15,230 nt of DNA from positions 1 to 15,230 of the forward strand of contig CAMCTE010000044.1 in NCBI GenBank assembly GCA_945878385.1, in the 5' to 3' direction. Position numbers and translations under genes: made by a program. Source of the stretch: Azohydromonas lata NBRC 102462 (GTDB taxonomy: Bacteria > Pseudomonadota > Gammaproteobacteria > Burkholderiales > Burkholderiaceae_C). The stretch's first letter is position 1. Each line of letters starts with the position of its first letter. Positions 13,939 through 15,230 of the stretch are shown here, one piece after another. The notes under the pieces were generated by a model, which saw only the letters and a list, made by a program, of their open reading frames with translations, had not been told where the DNA came from and made no database searches.

Positions 13939-14436
13939 GTGTCGAACACCCCTCCCGTGGTGGGCGTGGTGATGGGCTCCAGCAGCGACTGGGAGACCCT
14001 TCAGCAAGCCACCACCATTCTCGCCGAGTTCGGTGTGCCCTTTGAGGCACGGGTGGTCTCGGCCCACCGCATGCCCGACGAGATGTTTGCGTACGCGGAA
14101 GCAGCCGCCTCGCGCGGCCTGAAGGCCATCATCGCGGGCGCCGGCGGCGCGGCCCACCTGCCGGGCATGTTGGCGGCCAAGACCACGGTGCCGGTGTTGG
14201 GAGTGCCGGTGGCCAGCCGCCACCTGCAGGGCGTGGATTCGCTGCACTCCATCGTGCAGATGCCCAAGGGCATTCCGGTGGCCACCTTCGCCATCGGTGC
14301 GGCTGGTGCGGCCAACGCCGCGCTGTTCGCGGTGGCGATGCTGGCCAACGAGGACCCCGCGCTGCGGGCGGCCCTTCAAGCCTTCAGGCAACGCCAGACC
14401 GAAGCGGCACGCGCGATGACGGAGCAACTCAAGTGA
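13939..14436 (+). CDS. purE: N5-carboxyaminoimidazole ribonucleotide mutase (PurE)
   Basis: Converts N5-CAIR to CAIR in purine biosynthesis, working between PurK and PurC; 165 residues, normal for class I PurE, which forms octamers. Motifs are GSSSDW (13-18), SAHRMP (41-46, catalytic H43), AGAGGAAHLPGM (66-77) and LHSIVQMPKGIPV (102-114). It starts with GTG at 13939, supported by GGAG six bases upstream and by the conserved P-V-V-G-V-V-M-G-S start. In-frame ATG codons further upstream lie inside the divergent gene. It overlaps purK by four bases (GTGA), so the two are translationally coupled, as is usual for these partner enzymes. Confidence 0.97.
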   Translation: MSNTPPVVGVVMGSSSDWETLQQATTILAEFGVPFEARVVSAHRMPDEMFAYAEAAASRGLKAIIAGAGGAAHLPGMLAAKTTVPVLGVPVASRHLQGVDSLHSIVQMPKGIPVATFAIGAAGAANAALFAVAMLANEDPALRAALQAFRQRQTEAARAMTEQLK

Positions 14437-15230
14437 GCCGGCGCACGGTATTGCCGGGCACCACCAGTGCCGACGGTCGCCCGGCCACGCTGGGTGTGAT
14501 GGGGGGCGGGCAGTTGGGCCGCATGTTCGTGCAGGCCGCACAGCGCATGGGCTACCTGACGGCGGTGCTGGACCCCGACCCCACGAGCCCGGCGGGTTTG
14601 GTCTCGCCGTACCACATCCAGGCCGATTACCTGGACGAGCAGGGCTTGGCACAACTGATGCAGCGCTGCTCGGCCATCACCACCGAGTTTGAGAATGTGC
14701 CGGCCGGTGCCCTGGTGACCCTGGGATCACAGCGCCCGGTGGCCCCGAGCGCCGACGCGGTGGCCATCTGCCAGGACCGCGCCATGGAGAAGGCGCACTT
14801 CAAGCGTTGTGGCGTGCCCTGTGCGCCCCATGCGGTGATTGAAACGGCGGCTCAGTTGCAGGCGGTGGGCGACGAGCTGTTGCCCGGCATCTTGAAGACT
14901 GCACGCTTGGGCTATGACGGCAAGGGACAGGTGCGCGTGGCCGACCGCGCGGCCTTGGCCGCAGCCTGGGAAGCATTGAAGCAGGCGCCTTGCGTGCTGG
15001 AGGCCTTGTTGCCGCTGGAGCGCGAGGTCAGCGTGGTGCTGGCGCGAAACACGCAAGGCGAGATCGTCACCTTCCCCGTGCAGGAGAACCTGCACCGTGA
15101 CGGCATCCTGGCGGTGACGCAGGTGCCGGCGCCGAATGTGGCTGCTGCTGTGCAGGAGCAGGCCCTGGCATCGGCCCGCGAGTTGGCCGCCTCCATGGAC
15201 TATGTGGGGGTGTTGTGCGTGGAGTTCTTC
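14433..15230 (+). CDS. purK: N5-carboxyaminoimidazole ribonucleotide synthase (PurK), 3' end missing
   Basis: ATP-grasp enzyme making N5-CAIR from AIR, bicarbonate and ATP, the step before PurE. The window ends after 266 codons, still in frame; complete PurK proteins have roughly 370-400 residues, so the last quarter or so is outside. Motifs are GGGQLGRM (24-31), TTEFENVP (83-90), QDRAMEK (114-120), the ATP-grasp loop KTARLGYDGKGQ (155-166), PLEREVSV (194-201) and VQENLHRDGI (216-225). It starts with GTG at 14433, overlapping the purE stop. GGAG of the purE 3' end (about 12 bases upstream) is a rather distant ribosome-binding site, so coupling is likely. About 18 residues before the core are extra and variable. 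Confidence 0.95.
   Translation, partial: MSRRTVLPGTTSADGRPATLGVMGGGQLGRMFVQAAQRMGYLTAVLDPDPTSPAGLVSPYHIQADYLDEQGLAQLMQRCSAITTEFENVPAGALVTLGSQRPVAPSADAVAICQDRAMEKAHFKRCGVPCAPHAVIETAAQLQAVGDELLPGILKTARLGYDGKGQVRVADRAALAAAWEALKQAPCVLEALLPLEREVSVVLARNTQGEIVTFPVQENLHRDGILAVTQVPAPNVAAAVQEQALASARELAASMDYVGVLCVEFF

Noticed and set aside
13896..13949. 18-codon N-terminal extension of the thioredoxin-like protein from a GTG
   Set aside because: It would overlap the purE ribosome-binding site and start codon, and the thioredoxin fold begins directly after the ATG at 13895.

Overview
The window is GC-rich chromosomal DNA, most likely from a betaproteobacterium of the order Burkholderiales (Comamonadaceae or a close relative). 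I infer this from the protein sequences, from the dprA/smg, def-fmt-htpX, pgk-pyk-fba and purC/purE/purK gene order, and from repeated TA(A/G)AATC-type -10 boxes. No database search was possible. Almost all of it is core housekeeping DNA. The only clear accessory piece is an insertion sequence at the left end. I found no defence system, phage, CRISPR array, tRNA or rRNA, and nothing that looks like an undescribed multigene system.

Layout. Positions 1-105 (minus strand) hold the first codons of a gene that leaves the window and the short tail of an ORF in front of it. Positions 79-1704 are an IS5-family element with one intact DDE transposase and 18-bp imperfect terminal inverted repeats. Positions 1804-3604 (minus) hold smg and dprA. 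Positions 3734-6255 (plus) hold def, fmt and htpX. Then come a small lipoprotein of unknown function (6369-6752), the branched-chain amino acid exporter pair azlC/azlD (6779-7929), the lower-glycolysis genes pgk and pyk, and class II aldolase fba (7984-11922). The right end holds purC, a thioredoxin-TPR chaperone gene on the opposite strand (cnoX/ybbN-like), and the overlapping pair purE-purK. purK is cut by the window end.

How the genes work together. Def and Fmt add and remove the N-formyl group of initiator Met. DprA loads RecA onto incoming single-stranded DNA. HtpX is a membrane quality-control protease. Pgk, Pyk and Fba cover three glycolytic or gluconeogenic (or Calvin-cycle) steps. 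PurK, PurE and PurC carry out the consecutive purine steps from AIR to SAICAR. The most informative oddities are the IS sitting where the usual dprA-smg-topA neighbour would be, with no target duplication; an apparent read-through-protection hairpin in the IS leader; a possible leaderless azlC; and the opposite-strand thioredoxin gene inside the purine cluster.

No stretch longer than 300 bases lacks a gene. The largest gaps are 5230-5400 (a short imperfect tandem repeat, otherwise nothing clear), 10715-10857 (fba leader), 3605-3733 (divergent dprA/def region) and 1705-1803 (between the IS and smg, where I see nothing).
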